The translations under genes and the position numbers were made by a program. A DNA stretch of 64,000 nucleotides from an uncultured Porphyromonadaceae bacterium (lineage in GTDB: Bacteria; Bacteroidota; Bacteroidia; Bacteroidales; Muribaculaceae), in contig CANRVB010000002.1 of assembly GCA_947643165.1 (NCBI GenBank), positions 157,763 to 221,762 of the forward strand, written 5' to 3'. Numbering within the stretch: position 1 is the stretch's first letter; every line of letters begins with the position of its first letter. This document shows, one piece after another, positions 17,585 through 26,370 of the stretch. The notes beneath the pieces are model-generated. The model was not told the origin of the DNA. It saw only the letters and a list, made by a program, of their open reading frames with translations, and did no database searches.

Positions 17585-19558
17585 ATGAAAATCAATAATA
17601 TGCTTGCCGCTGCTTTTGCAGCTTTGTCCCTGTCGGTGCCTGGCGCCGCATCGGCAATCAATGTTAAGCCCTTTGTTGTCCCCGAAGTCAGGGAGTGGAA
17701 AGGTGGCGATGGTACGTTTGTTGTCACTCCCGGTTCCACCCGTATCTGTTATACCGATACTCTCCTACGGCCTGTGGCCGAGACAATGGCTTCTGATTAT
17801 GCCGCTCTTACCGGAAACACCCTCGCCGTTGTCAGGGCTAAAGGTGGAAAAGGCGACATCATTCTTGCCACGAAACCCGACCGCCGCCTGGGCGGCGAAG
17901 GTTATACCATCGGTATATCCGACCGTGTCACTGTCTCCGCCCCTGCTCTCGACGGACTGCGCTGGGGTGCCGCGACCATCCTTCAGCTGTGCGATGGCCG
18001 GTCCGGACTCCCTGTGGGTACCATAACCGACTATCCCGACTATAGCGTGCGCGGTCTGATGATCGATGCCGGCCGCAAATATATTCCTATGGACTATCTC
18101 TACAAGCTTGTCGATGTATTGGCCTATCGCAAGATGAACACCCTCCATGTCCATCTCAACGACAACGGGTTTAAGGAGTACTTCAACAACGATTGGAACA
18201 AGACGCAGGCCGCTTTCCGTCTCGAGTGCGACACATATCCCGGGCTTACCGCCCGCGACGGTTCCTACACCAAGCAGGAGTTCCGGCAATTTCAGAAGTA
18301 TGCCGCATCGCGTGGTGTTGAGATAATCCCCGAGATCGACTTCCCGGCCCATGCTTTGGCTTTCACTCGCTATATGCCTGAGATTGCCTGCGACGGTGTC
18401 CACAACGACGTCGATCATCTCGACCTCAAGAACCCGAAGACCTACGGATTTATCGACGCGCTCCTCCGCGAGTATCTCGAAGGTCCCGATCCTGTCTTTG
18501 CCGGAGGGCGTTTCCACATCGGTACCGATGAGTATCAGGGCGATTCTATCGATATGGAGAATTTCCGCGCTCTTACCGCACGTTATATTGATTACACCAA
18601 GCAGTTCGGCAAGCGTCCCGTTGTCTGGGGATCCCTCTCCCATGCCAAAGGCTCTACCCCCGTCCCCAGCGAAGGTGTCGACATGTACCTCTGGAGCAAC
18701 GACTATAGCAAACCGCTCCAGATGATGGAACTTGGCTATCAGACTATCAGTGTGCCCGATTGGTACGTCTACCTGGTCCCTGGCGCAGGCTACTACTACG
18801 ATTATCTCGACACCGGTTTCCTCTACAATGAATGGACCCCGGCTCTCTTCAATGGCCTTCAGCTCGAGGAGAAGCATCCGCAGCTCTCTGGCGGTATGTT
18901 TGCCGTCTGGAACGATCATCCCAACAATGGAATCACTGTTAAGGATATCTATCACCGCATAATGCATGCCTTGCCTGCTATGGCCGCCAAAACCTGGGAT
19001 GGCAGCAATGTCACGGTGCCTTTCGACGAATTCGATGCTAAGAGCTCTGCCATGAGCGAGGCTCCCGGTATCAACTACCTCTCACGTCGTGGCAATGGTA
19101 ATGAGACGGTATTCCGGGCCGAAGTCCTTGAGCCGGGCATGGATATTCCTATCGACGATATCGGCTACAACTATACTGTTGAGTTTGATATTGAGGGTGC
19201 CGACGAGCCCAAAGGCACCGTCTTGTTCTCCAATCCCGATGCAACTGTATGGTTGAGCGATCCCATTACCGGAAATTTAGGTTATAGCCGCGAGAACAAA
19301 CTTGTCAGTTACCGTCATGACATACGCGGTGGTGAGAAAGCTCACATTCGTATCACCGGCGACAATCAGGGCACAAAATTGTATGTCAATGGCAAGCTGG
19401 CCGACAACAAGAATATATCTTGGGCCGCCTATGGAATCAGGGAAAAGGCCGTCAAACGCTTTATGGCCGACATCAAGACTCTCGTGTTCCCGCTTAAGCA
19501 GGCCGGTCAGTTCAACAGCCGTATCACCAACCTTCAGGTGAAAAACTACATCGATTGA
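17585..19558 (+). CDS. GH20 beta-N-acetylhexosaminidase, copy 2
   Basis: 657 residues from the ATG at 17585, the same length as copy 1. An upstream in-frame start would put the terminator hairpin inside the gene, so I reject it. Signal peptide about 1-24 (ALSLSVPGAASA). The barrel motifs are shared with copy 1 (GLMIDAGRKYIPMDYLYKLV, HLNDNGFKEYFNNDW, FHIGTDEYQGDSIDM), with the same C-terminal LamG-like domain. The differences cluster near the substrate pocket: copy 1 MYLWYNGYADPIAMFEQGF against copy 2 MYLWSNDYSKPLQMMELGY, and VSIPDGYVYIV against ISVPDWYVYLV. That suggests related but different substrates or linkages. It may depend on read-through from copy 1. Confidence 0.92.
   Translation: MKINNMLAAAFAALSLSVPGAASAINVKPFVVPEVREWKGGDGTFVVTPGSTRICYTDTLLRPVAETMASDYAALTGNTLAVVRAKGGKGDIILATKPDRRLGGEGYTIGISDRVTVSAPALDGLRWGAATILQLCDGRSGLPVGTITDYPDYSVRGLMIDAGRKYIPMDYLYKLVDVLAYRKMNTLHVHLNDNGFKEYFNNDWNKTQAAFRLECDTYPGLTARDGSYTKQEFRQFQKYAASRGVEIIPEIDFPAHALAFTRYMPEIACDGVHNDVDHLDLKNPKTYGFIDALLREYLEGPDPVFAGGRFHIGTDEYQGDSIDMENFRALTARYIDYTKQFGKRPVVWGSLSHAKGSTPVPSEGVDMYLWSNDYSKPLQMMELGYQTISVPDWYVYLVPGAGYYYDYLDTGFLYNEWTPALFNGLQLEEKHPQLSGGMFAVWNDHPNNGITVKDIYHRIMHALPAMAAKTWDGSNVTVPFDEFDAKSSAMSEAPGINYLSRRGNGNETVFRAEVLEPGMDIPIDDIGYNYTVEFDIEGADEPKGTVLFSNPDATVWLSDPITGNLGYSRENKLVSYRHDIRGGEKAHIRITGDNQGTKLYVNGKLADNKNISWAAYGIREKAVKRFMADIKTLVFPLKQAGQFNSRITNLQVKNYID
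18368..18432 (+). repeat. 65-bp tract identical in both GH20 genes (copy 2)
   Basis: Partner of 16325-16389; see that entry. The GH20 genes as wholes form a direct repeat of about 2 kb with a period near 2043 bases. Confidence 0.9.
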
Positions 19559-19577
19559 TCCCCTGGGTCTGCAAAGA

Positions 19578-19627
19578 TAAAAGAAATTGGCCCGGAAGCG
19601 GTACCGCTTCCGGGCCAATTTCTTTTA
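19578..19627. terminator. Perfect 50-bp palindrome, bidirectional terminator
   Basis: Every base from 19578 to 19602 pairs with 19603 to 19627. The centre is GGTACC, the stem is GC-rich inside and ends in AAAAG/CTTTT on both sides. It lies between two convergent genes (GH20 copy 2 and btuC), so it can end transcription from either side. The folded RNA would need a few central bases as a loop. Confidence 0.9.
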
Positions 19628-19643
19628 CTCACTGTTTATGTTC

Positions 19644-20654
19644 CTATTTGCGGCGGTGGGTCAGTATCCATATCACCACTGGGGCACCTACCAGAGGTGT
19701 TACTGCATTCACAGGCAGGATGGAGTTCGACGGAAGCACACACACCAGATTGCATGCCAACGTTATGCCGGCTCCTGTAAGCAGGGTGGCGGGCATCAGT
19801 ATCAGGTGATTGTCTGTCCTGAACATCAGCCTGGCTATGTGTGGAACTGCCAGACCGATAAACGATACCGGTCCGCAGAATGCTGTGATTACCGCTGTCA
19901 GCAAGCCTGTCGAGAGCAGCAGAAGGTTGCGTACCATGCGGAGATTAACTCCCAGATTACGTGCATATCCGTCACCTAAAAGCAGCAGATTGAGAGGCTT
20001 TACAAGCACTGTCGCTATCGCTATGCCTGCTATGCACAGCGACGCGTATACTGGCATTTGATCCATCGAGACCCCGTTGAAGCTGCTCATGCCCCACATC
20101 ACATAGCTCTGCACCCCGTCGGCCGACGACATATAGTTGAGCAACATTATGGCCGATGATACCAGATACCCTATCATTATGCCGGTTATCAGAAGCATCA
20201 GATCGTTCTTTAGCAACGAGGATAGTAGCAGCAGTATCGCCATGATGAGCATGCTTCCGGCAAACGCGCCCGCTACAACTGCCGCGTAGCCCCCTATGGT
20301 GTACGAACCGGCGGTTATCGAGCCCCCGAGAAGCAGCATTACCAGGGCGACTCCTAAGCTGGCTCCCGAATTTATTCCAAGAACCGATGGCCCTGCCAGC
20401 GGATTGCGGAAGGCTGTCTGGAGCATCAGGCCTGACGCGGCCAGGCCAGCTCCTGCAAGTGCGGCTGTTATCGCCATGGGTAGACGGCTCCCGAGCACTA
20501 TGAACTCGGTGGTGTCTCCTTTTCCTCCGCCGGTCAGTATTGATAGCACCTCACTCGCAGGCAATGATACCGATCCTGTGAACAGATTCAGCAGGAACAG
20601 TACGGCTACTGTGAGTATGACAGCTGTATATCTCATATGCGTGTTGTTAGGCAT
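19644..20654 (-). CDS. btuC: FecCD-family ABC permease, probably vitamin B12 (BtuC)
   Basis: 336 residues with about ten hydrophobic segments and the family motifs RLPMAITAALAGAGLAASGL, MLQTAFRNPLAGPSVLGINS GA-type, and GPVSFIGLAVPHIARL near the C-terminus. FecCD permeases carry B12, haem or iron-siderophores across the inner membrane. Cobalamin is inferred from context: it is the last gene of a riboswitch-led run with btuB, a BtuG-like gene and a binding protein. It lies 12 bases after the binding protein gene. No ATP-binding subunit follows; the next gene is convergent and belongs to another function. Confidence 0.88.
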   Translation of the reverse strand: MPNNTHMRYTAVILTVAVLFLLNLFTGSVSLPASEVLSILTGGGKGDTTEFIVLGSRLPMAITAALAGAGLAASGLMLQTAFRNPLAGPSVLGINSGASLGVALVMLLLGGSITAGSYTIGGYAAVVAGAFAGSMLIMAILLLLSSLLKNDLMLLITGIMIGYLVSSAIMLLNYMSSADGVQSYVMWGMSSFNGVSMDQMPVYASLCIAGIAIATVLVKPLNLLLLGDGYARNLGVNLRMVRNLLLLSTGLLTAVITAFCGPVSFIGLAVPHIARLMFRTDNHLILMPATLLTGAGITLACNLVCVLPSNSILPVNAVTPLVGAPVVIWILTHRRK

Positions 20655-20666
20655 CCACTTGAAGAG

Positions 20667-21800
20667 CTATCCGGCCAGTGGCGTGAAGTAACGTGGGCGT
20701 GTATCCGGTTCAAACAGTTCCGGATGTATCACGAGCATTATGTCCCGCAGTAGCCAGTGAGGGTGGAATGGTGTCTCCTCATAGTAGGCTATCTTTTCGG
20801 TATTGCAACCATACACTTTCCCTGACTTGAAGGGTGTGAACATACCGTATATCACGTTGTCTGCGGCGAGTTCGCCGAGTGTCTTGTCCGTGGCCTGGCT
20901 GTAGCGTAGCAGCCAGAAATCGGCGTCTCCTCCTTCGTGAAGTACCTGTTCACCCGACAGGCCTGCGCTTCCCTGGCCGCTGATATGGGCGAACGGGTTG
21001 GTGCCTCCGGCATCGGTGATATATGTGCCCATTGTCGAACTGCCACGCGGCACATACCATGTGTTGCCATACAGGCGGTCTATTATTACGCTCGGTCTTG
21101 TATCTGTTGTTGCGGCTTTCGATTTTAGGGCGAGGTATTCATTTTCTATTTCTGCGAACATATCCGATGAGCGCTCCTCGCGGCCGAATAGCAGCCCGTA
21201 CAGCTTCATCCATTCTGTCCGTCCTAATGGAGAGCTTTCCATGTAGTCAGCACATTCTATCACCGGTATCCCGAGCTGGCCGAGTTTGCCGTAGTTCCCC
21301 GAATTTTCGTATGGCGACAGAAGTATGGCGTCCGGCGACAATCCTATTATTTTTTCGAGGTTCGGTGTATAGCTGTTTCCGCAATCCGCTACATCTCCCT
21401 GTTTTATACGTGCCAGCAGATCCGGATTGTGGATGTATTCGGCATCACATATTCCGCCTATCGATTCCGGTGCGCCGAGATCATATATCAGGGACTGGTG
21501 TACCGTGGAGTAGACAAGCGCGTTGCGGAGTGGTATCCGCACCACAGTCCCCTTTGGCAGGGGAGTGGGAATATCTGTACTGTCGGGTATGAGAATATAT
21601 GTATGGAGTGTTTTGGTCGTATCCCATGGATTTCTGACAGTGGCTCTGTAGTAGCCGTCTACATAATCTATGGTCAGATTGTCGGCATACGTGAGTGCCA
21701 TGTTTTCGCCTTCGGGCGAAGCGGTGCTGCCGCTCTTGCCGCACGACACGGCTATGAGCGACAGCACGGATGCCAGAAAAATATTTAGATATTGTCTCAT
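20667..21800 (-). CDS. btuF: ABC transporter substrate-binding lipoprotein (BtuF-like)
   Basis: 377 residues with lipobox IAVSC (Cys20), so it is a lipoprotein rather than a free periplasmic protein. After a leading beta region (about 35-105, including VRIPLRNALVYSTVH) comes the two-lobed TroA/BtuF fold: LGAPESIGGICDAEYI, NLEKIIGLSPDAILLSPYEN, IPVIECADYMESSPLGRTEW, SVIIDRLYGNTWYVPRGSST. It should deliver cobalamin to the permease encoded 12 bases downstream. Cobalamin rather than iron is inferred from the riboswitch and BtuG-like neighbour. Confidence 0.87.
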   Translation of the reverse strand: MRQYLNIFLASVLSLIAVSCGKSGSTASPEGENMALTYADNLTIDYVDGYYRATVRNPWDTTKTLHTYILIPDSTDIPTPLPKGTVVRIPLRNALVYSTVHQSLIYDLGAPESIGGICDAEYIHNPDLLARIKQGDVADCGNSYTPNLEKIIGLSPDAILLSPYENSGNYGKLGQLGIPVIECADYMESSPLGRTEWMKLYGLLFGREERSSDMFAEIENEYLALKSKAATTDTRPSVIIDRLYGNTWYVPRGSSTMGTYITDAGGTNPFAHISGQGSAGLSGEQVLHEGGDADFWLLRYSQATDKTLGELAADNVIYGMFTPFKSGKVYGCNTEKIAYYEETPFHPHWLLRDIMLVIHPELFEPDTRPRYFTPLAG

Positions 21801-21818
21801 CGACAGTGCGGACTCGGA

Positions 21819-22868
21819 TTAAATTACGAATGCGGCGGTATATACGCCCGACTCATACGAACGTACAAAGCTGCCCGATGCTGTATATTCGTTCACTGAG
21901 CACGGATCGCTGTAGCTGCCTCCCATTGTCGAGATGAACACCTTGCCCGTGGCAGGATCGACTCCTATGGCCTGCGGTGAGACTATCTCCGAGGGTGTGA
22001 AAGGTGTCGAGGTTCCCGACGATATCTGATATATCGAATAGGTGGTCGGAGCTTCATAGAAGGGGCTGTGCACTGTGTAGAGCTTGTCTCCGTTTATCGC
22101 CATCATCGAGGCGTTGAACAGCGGTTCTACTGTGTCGTCGGCATTGATCCGTTTCAGCATGGCTGGGTTTGCTGCTGTATAGTCGCCCATGGCTATGACA
22201 AACACGTCTGTTCCGTTCGATACTATTTTGGTCGGGTTCATACCTACCTCTATACGCTTTTCCTCGCTGAAGTCCGACAGGCGGATCTTTGATACGGTGT
22301 AGCCGTTGGCATACTGGTTGAGGTAGTTCATGCCGTCCGAATTGGTCACGTAGAGGTAGTCACCCGCTATCGCTATCTGGTCAGGGTTTGGCCCTACCTT
22401 TATCTTGCTCTCTATCGACAGTGAGGTGGTGTCAAGACGTGCTACATAACCGTCATACAGCGACATATACACTTTGCCGTCTTTTGCGGCGAGGCCGCGC
22501 GGTTCTATGCCTTCTCCGGTCAGTTTTATGGTTTTTTCCGATACCAGGGTGTTCTTGTCTACGATCTCAAGTGTGCTCGACAGATATACGGCTATATACA
22601 TCTTGCTGCCATATATTATGCCGTCCTGGGGGGTGTCACCTACAAGACGTCTGTTGGCCTCCTGAAATACATTCTGAAATGCCTCCCCCTTCTCATAATC
22701 GATATTGGTTATGCTGCCTGGTATGTTGTCGTTCATATTGCCCTGGTTCAGCGCGAATATGCCTTTGTAGGTTACTGTTTCCTCTGCTGTGGGTTCATCT
22801 TTGTCATCGCTGCACGATGTGAACGCCAGCAGTGGCAATGCAGCTAAAATGAGTCTGTGTAGTTTCAT
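21819..22868 (-). CDS. btuG: YncE-like beta-propeller surface lipoprotein (BtuG-like)
   Basis: 349 residues with lipobox LAFTSC (Cys19) followed by SDDKDE, an acidic stretch typical of Bacteroidetes surface-exposed lipoproteins. Repeated propeller blades are visible (IYGSKMYIAVYLSSTLEIVD, AKDGKVYMSLYDGYVARLDT, IAGDYLYVTNSDG, VSNGTDVFVIAMGDY, GVDPATGKVFISTM), about seven in all. In Bacteroides, BtuG is a propeller that binds B12 tightly and docks on BtuB. The position next to btuB, under a cobalamin riboswitch, supports the same role. It lies 18 bases before btuF and 28 bases after btuB. Confidence 0.8.
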   Translation of the reverse strand: MKLHRLILAALPLLAFTSCSDDKDEPTAEETVTYKGIFALNQGNMNDNIPGSITNIDYEKGEAFQNVFQEANRRLVGDTPQDGIIYGSKMYIAVYLSSTLEIVDKNTLVSEKTIKLTGEGIEPRGLAAKDGKVYMSLYDGYVARLDTTSLSIESKIKVGPNPDQIAIAGDYLYVTNSDGMNYLNQYANGYTVSKIRLSDFSEEKRIEVGMNPTKIVSNGTDVFVIAMGDYTAANPAMLKRINADDTVEPLFNASMMAINGDKLYTVHSPFYEAPTTYSIYQISSGTSTPFTPSEIVSPQAIGVDPATGKVFISTMGGSYSDPCSVNEYTASGSFVRSYESGVYTAAFVI

Positions 22869-22896
22869 CTTTGATTGATTTGGATATTGTCTTTTG

Positions 22897-24927
22897 TTAT
22901 AATGTGAATTTCAGTGATATGCGCCATGAGCGGCCCGGCATCGGATAGCGGGCCACTACAGTATACTGCCGGTCAAGAATATTCATCAGGTCGCCGCGCA
23001 CCTCCATGTCATGTCCCTTTAGATGGAAATTGCGGTAAGCGGTCAGACCCATGTCCATGTATCCGCCAAGTCGTGTGGCCGGATTGTTGTCGTTGGTTGC
23101 ATATCTCCAGCCTACGGCCGTAGCGTGTACCGACAGGTTGACCCATGGGTTTTCATAACCCACGGTCACATTTCCCGAATTCCGCGGTATGTACGCTATC
23201 TGTTTGTTGTATTCGCTCGACGATCTGTCTGTCCGGGGTTGTGCCAGCTGGTAACTGTAGTTTCCCGTCAGCGTTATCTGTTGCTTCCGTCCTATCTCGA
23301 ACGGTTGGGTCGCCGTCAGGTCAACCCCTATCATGCGCGCCTTGCCGAGATTGACCACAGTCCATACAAACATGTTGTATGGTATCGCGACGATCTTGTC
23401 CGTGACTCGGTTCATATACACGTCCGCCGTAAAAACACCCTTTCCCAAGACGGCGCTCCCTTTGGTTTGCAACGTCACCCCTAAGTTCACCTGATGCGCG
23501 TTCTCGGGGCGTACGTCCGGGTTGCCGAAATGATAGAAATAGGCCTCGTTGAATGTCGGCATTCTGAATATGTTTTTATACGAAAGTCGAACGAACATCT
23601 GTCTATCTCCAAAAGGCTGGAAAGATACGCTTGCCGACGGTGAAATCTGTTGATAATCAGCGGCTTGTGTGCCCTTTTGGGCACCGCAATCGTATATGGA
23701 CCCGAGCAGACGTGCGGATACGGTCACCCGATCTCCGCGATAACGTGCTGTCAGTGACTGAATTACGCTGTGTCTGTATGGGAAATTCTCGGTCGGAAGG
23801 TTGCTTGAGAAGTTATTGTAGAAGTAATCGCCCGAATAGTCGAATGCCCATCTGTAGGCTGGTATCCACAGCAGGCATGCGCTTGCGTAGGCCTCCCGCT
23901 GTATGTATCGCTGGTCAAGCTTACCCCCTGGATATTTGCCACTTACGTCTTCATAATGCGATGATGCCCAGTTGAATTTTGCATGCGTCTGGAGCGATAA
24001 CTGCGATGAAAGTGTGCTTCTGTACTGTATTTGGGTGAAGAAATTCCGATCCCGCAGGCTCTCCGTGTTACTGTTGTTGTAATATATCACTGGCCCAGGC
24101 AGTTGGCGGTCATTATCGTAATAATATACCTTTCCCGCCAGGTCCGATCGTGTCGACTTGTGCCATGAAAAATTCATCTCTCCATGCCCGCTGTTCATCC
24201 TGCTGTTGTTCCTTCGCTCCCTTGTTTTGTAATCTCCGTTCGTCAATGTGAATGGATAGTCGTTATCGGCATAGGTATAGTCACCTATTACGTTCATTGA
24301 CAGCTGGTTGGAGAACTTTCTGCCTATGCGGAAATATGGATTTACGTATCCGAACGAACCCACTTTCAATTGGGCTGTAAGGTCGAGCGGGGACGTTGCG
24401 TCCGATGCCTTGAAGCTTGATATATAGAGAGTTGCGGCGGAAGCAGCGGCTCGTGCCGGAATAAAGATGTCATCATTGTCGCCGATGATCATGTTCAGTT
24501 GCTCCACATTATCAAGCGAATATCTCGACACGTCCACCTCGCCGCTCTGGCAGTCGCTCAGCACGATACCATCATATATAACTGCCGTATGCGATGCTCC
24601 CAACCCTCTGACCGATACGGTTTTAAGTCCGCCTAAGCCGCCGTAGTCGCGTAAGTTGACTCCGGGTAGCCGGTGCATGGCGTCTGAAATATCTGTTACT
24701 CCAAGGCGGTTGAAGTGTTTTTCATCGAGAGTGAATGTCGGAGCGGTGCTTTTTACTGCTTTAACAGCTTGTGTATGAACCACTTCTACGCTGTCCAGTC
24801 TGATGTGGGCCGGGTTTTGCGCGTGCGTGGGTGTCCACATGATGCCTAATATGGTGGGTATCAAGTAGAAAGCGCAAGGTTTGGCTATGGGTATGTATGA
24901 TGATAGTCTGGCGTTATGTTTTCTCAT
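22897..24927 (-). CDS. btuB: TonB-dependent vitamin B12 receptor BtuB
   Basis: 676 residues from the ATG at 24925-24927. Signal peptide about 12-38, ending PTHAQN. The TonB box is around RLDSVEVVHTQAVK, the plug includes DAMHRLPGVNLRDYGGLGGL and SVRGLGASHTAVIYDGIVLS, and the barrel ends GRSWRISLKFTL with a terminal aromatic pattern. A longer upstream reading frame to 25038 runs into the riboswitch and is rejected. As BtuB it takes cobalamins across the outer membrane with energy from TonB. The substrate call rests on the riboswitch and the following btuG-like gene. Confidence 0.92.
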   Translation of the reverse strand: MRKHNARLSSYIPIAKPCAFYLIPTILGIMWTPTHAQNPAHIRLDSVEVVHTQAVKAVKSTAPTFTLDEKHFNRLGVTDISDAMHRLPGVNLRDYGGLGGLKTVSVRGLGASHTAVIYDGIVLSDCQSGEVDVSRYSLDNVEQLNMIIGDNDDIFIPARAAASAATLYISSFKASDATSPLDLTAQLKVGSFGYVNPYFRIGRKFSNQLSMNVIGDYTYADNDYPFTLTNGDYKTRERRNNSRMNSGHGEMNFSWHKSTRSDLAGKVYYYDNDRQLPGPVIYYNNSNTESLRDRNFFTQIQYRSTLSSQLSLQTHAKFNWASSHYEDVSGKYPGGKLDQRYIQREAYASACLLWIPAYRWAFDYSGDYFYNNFSSNLPTENFPYRHSVIQSLTARYRGDRVTVSARLLGSIYDCGAQKGTQAADYQQISPSASVSFQPFGDRQMFVRLSYKNIFRMPTFNEAYFYHFGNPDVRPENAHQVNLGVTLQTKGSAVLGKGVFTADVYMNRVTDKIVAIPYNMFVWTVVNLGKARMIGVDLTATQPFEIGRKQQITLTGNYSYQLAQPRTDRSSSEYNKQIAYIPRNSGNVTVGYENPWVNLSVHATAVGWRYATNDNNPATRLGGYMDMGLTAYRNFHLKGHDMEVRGDLMNILDRQYTVVARYPMPGRSWRISLKFTL

Positions 24928-24954
24928 CCTCGAAAGAAAAACACGTTTGTATAT

Positions 24955-25112
24955 AGCCGTAGGCAGGTTTTCGGACTTATTCCTGACTCCTGAAGCCTTC
25001 CCGAGCAATATGCTCAGTGACATTGTTTTCCGGGTCATTAATGGAAATTACCGCAGCGGGACTGTCCGGGATTTTCACCCGGTTCCCTTTATTCACAGTG
25101 CGTGAACCTATG
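24955..25112 (-). promoter_or_regulatory. Cobalamin riboswitch
   Basis: On the minus strand the order is GGGAACCGGGTGAAAATCCC, CAGTCCCGCTGCGGTAA, GTCACTG (a variant B12 box, usually GCCACTG), GGGAAGGC, GGAGTCAGGA and the closing ACCTGCCT. These are the conserved parts of the cobalamin class. It ends about 30 bases before the btuB start and should switch off the transport operon when B12 is plentiful. A weak -7 box (TAATTTCG, 25119-25126 on the minus strand) lies just upstream. Confidence 0.95.
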
Positions 25113-25186
25113 GCGGTGCGAAATTACTCAAAAATTTTCGTATTTCGGTGATATTATGGAAAGTTTGTGTAGGTGTGATCAATAAG

Positions 25187-25219
25187 ACAGCCCGGAGGCT
25201 ACGTGAGTCTCCGGGCTGT
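25187..25219 (-). terminator. Terminator after asnA
   Basis: The stem is 25187-25200 with 25206-25219 (14 bp with one G-U pair) around ACGTG, followed on the minus strand by CTTATT. It separates asnA from the riboswitch promoter. Confidence 0.8.
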
Positions 25220-25256
25220 TGTAAATTAAGATGATAGAAGTGCAATACTCTGGATA

Positions 25257-26291
25257 TCAGAGTATATCTATTCCGGCTTCCGCGCAGGCCTTGATATGAT
25301 CGTCAGGCCAGATGCTTGCCTGGACCTCACCTATGTGGGCTTTCTGCAATAAGAACATACACAGGCGGCTTTGTCCTATTCCTCCTCCTATGGATAGAGG
25401 ATATTCTCCTGCCAGCAGAGCTTTGTGGAAGTTGAGCGAGGCCCTGTCCTGACACCCGCGTAGCTCAAGCTGATGGGCCATGCTCTCCGGGCTGACCCTT
25501 ATGCCCATGGATGACAGTTCGAAGCATCTGTCAAGTATTGAGTCATAGAGTATTATGTCGCCGTTCAGGCCCGTGAAACCTTCTTCGTTAGGTGTGGACC
25601 AGTCATCGTAATCGGGTGCGCGTCCGTCGTGTGGCTTGCCGTCGCTCAGGTCGCCTCCGATGCCGATAAGGAATATTGCGCCATGCTGACGTGCTGCCAT
25701 GCTTTCACGTTCGGTAGGCGAAAGATCGGGATACATGTCGAGCAGTTGCTGCGAGTGTATGAATGTGATTTCTTCCGGCAGGCGCGGGGTGATGTGAGGA
25801 AACATACGGTATATCTGCATTTCAAGCTCTTTTACAACGGAATAGATCTTTCGTACCGTTTGCTTTAGGTATGCAAGATTGCGTTGGTCGGCGGTGATGC
25901 TCTTCTCCCAGTCCCACTGATCGACATATAGCGAATGCAGGTTGTCGAGATCTTCATCCGCACGTATGGCGTTCATGTCAGTGTAAAGTCCGTAGCCCGG
26001 AGCGATATCGTAGGCTGCGAGTTTCGCACGTTTCCATTTGGCCAGGGAGTGTACTACTTCAGCCTTGCAGTCACCGAGGTACTTGACAGGAAAGCTGACC
26101 GGACGTTCCACACCATTGAGATCGTCGTTGAGACCGGTTCCAGAGATTACAAACAGAGGAGCCGTGACCCTACGCAGGTTGAGTTCCTGAGCCAGTCGTT
26201 TCTGAAATGTATCTTTGATGACTTTGATGACTTCTTCAGTGGTTTCCGGAAGAAGTTTCCGCTTGTAATGCTTAGGAATTATCAGTGGCAT
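25257..26291 (-). CDS. asnA: Aspartate-ammonia ligase
   Basis: AsnA makes asparagine from aspartate, ammonia and ATP. 344 residues, normal for the family, which resembles class II tRNA synthetases. Visible blocks: RRVTAPLFVISGTGLNDDLN, VHSLAKWKRAKLAAYDIAPG, YGLYTDMNAIRADEDLDNLH, YVDQWDWEKSI, and the C-terminal GGGIGQSRLCMFLLQKAHIG. Cytoplasmic. It stands alone with its own promoter and terminator. Confidence 0.97.
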   Translation of the reverse strand: MPLIIPKHYKRKLLPETTEEVIKVIKDTFQKRLAQELNLRRVTAPLFVISGTGLNDDLNGVERPVSFPVKYLGDCKAEVVHSLAKWKRAKLAAYDIAPGYGLYTDMNAIRADEDLDNLHSLYVDQWDWEKSITADQRNLAYLKQTVRKIYSVVKELEMQIYRMFPHITPRLPEEITFIHSQQLLDMYPDLSPTERESMAARQHGAIFLIGIGGDLSDGKPHDGRAPDYDDWSTPNEEGFTGLNGDIILYDSILDRCFELSSMGIRVSPESMAHQLELRGCQDRASLNFHKALLAGEYPLSIGGGIGQSRLCMFLLQKAHIGEVQASIWPDDHIKACAEAGIDIL

Positions 26292-26338
26292 AATCGTGCG
26301 AAGTATATTTGAATAGTGTAAATAGTATGAAGAAGTGG

Positions 26339-26370
26339 CAAAGATATGTCATATTATTTATTTTTGCAAA
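26339..26370 (-). promoter_or_regulatory. asnA promoter, near-perfect consensus
   Basis: On the minus strand: TTTG (26367-26370), exactly 20 bases, then TATCTTTG (26339-26346). The leader is about 40 bases. Confidence 0.85.

Noticed and set aside
16310..18967. Long open frames on the minus strand inside both GH20 genes (16310-17047 and 17765-18967)
   Set aside because: They mirror the strong codon bias of the GH20 genes and have no signal, motif or start context of their own.
19578..19627. The 50-bp palindrome as an insertion-sequence end or attachment site
   Set aside because: There is no transposase, no target duplication and no second copy in the window; its place between convergent genes fits a terminator.
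24928..25038. Extended N-terminus of btuB
   Set aside because: It would translate the cobalamin riboswitch and gives no signal peptide; the ATG at 24927 does.
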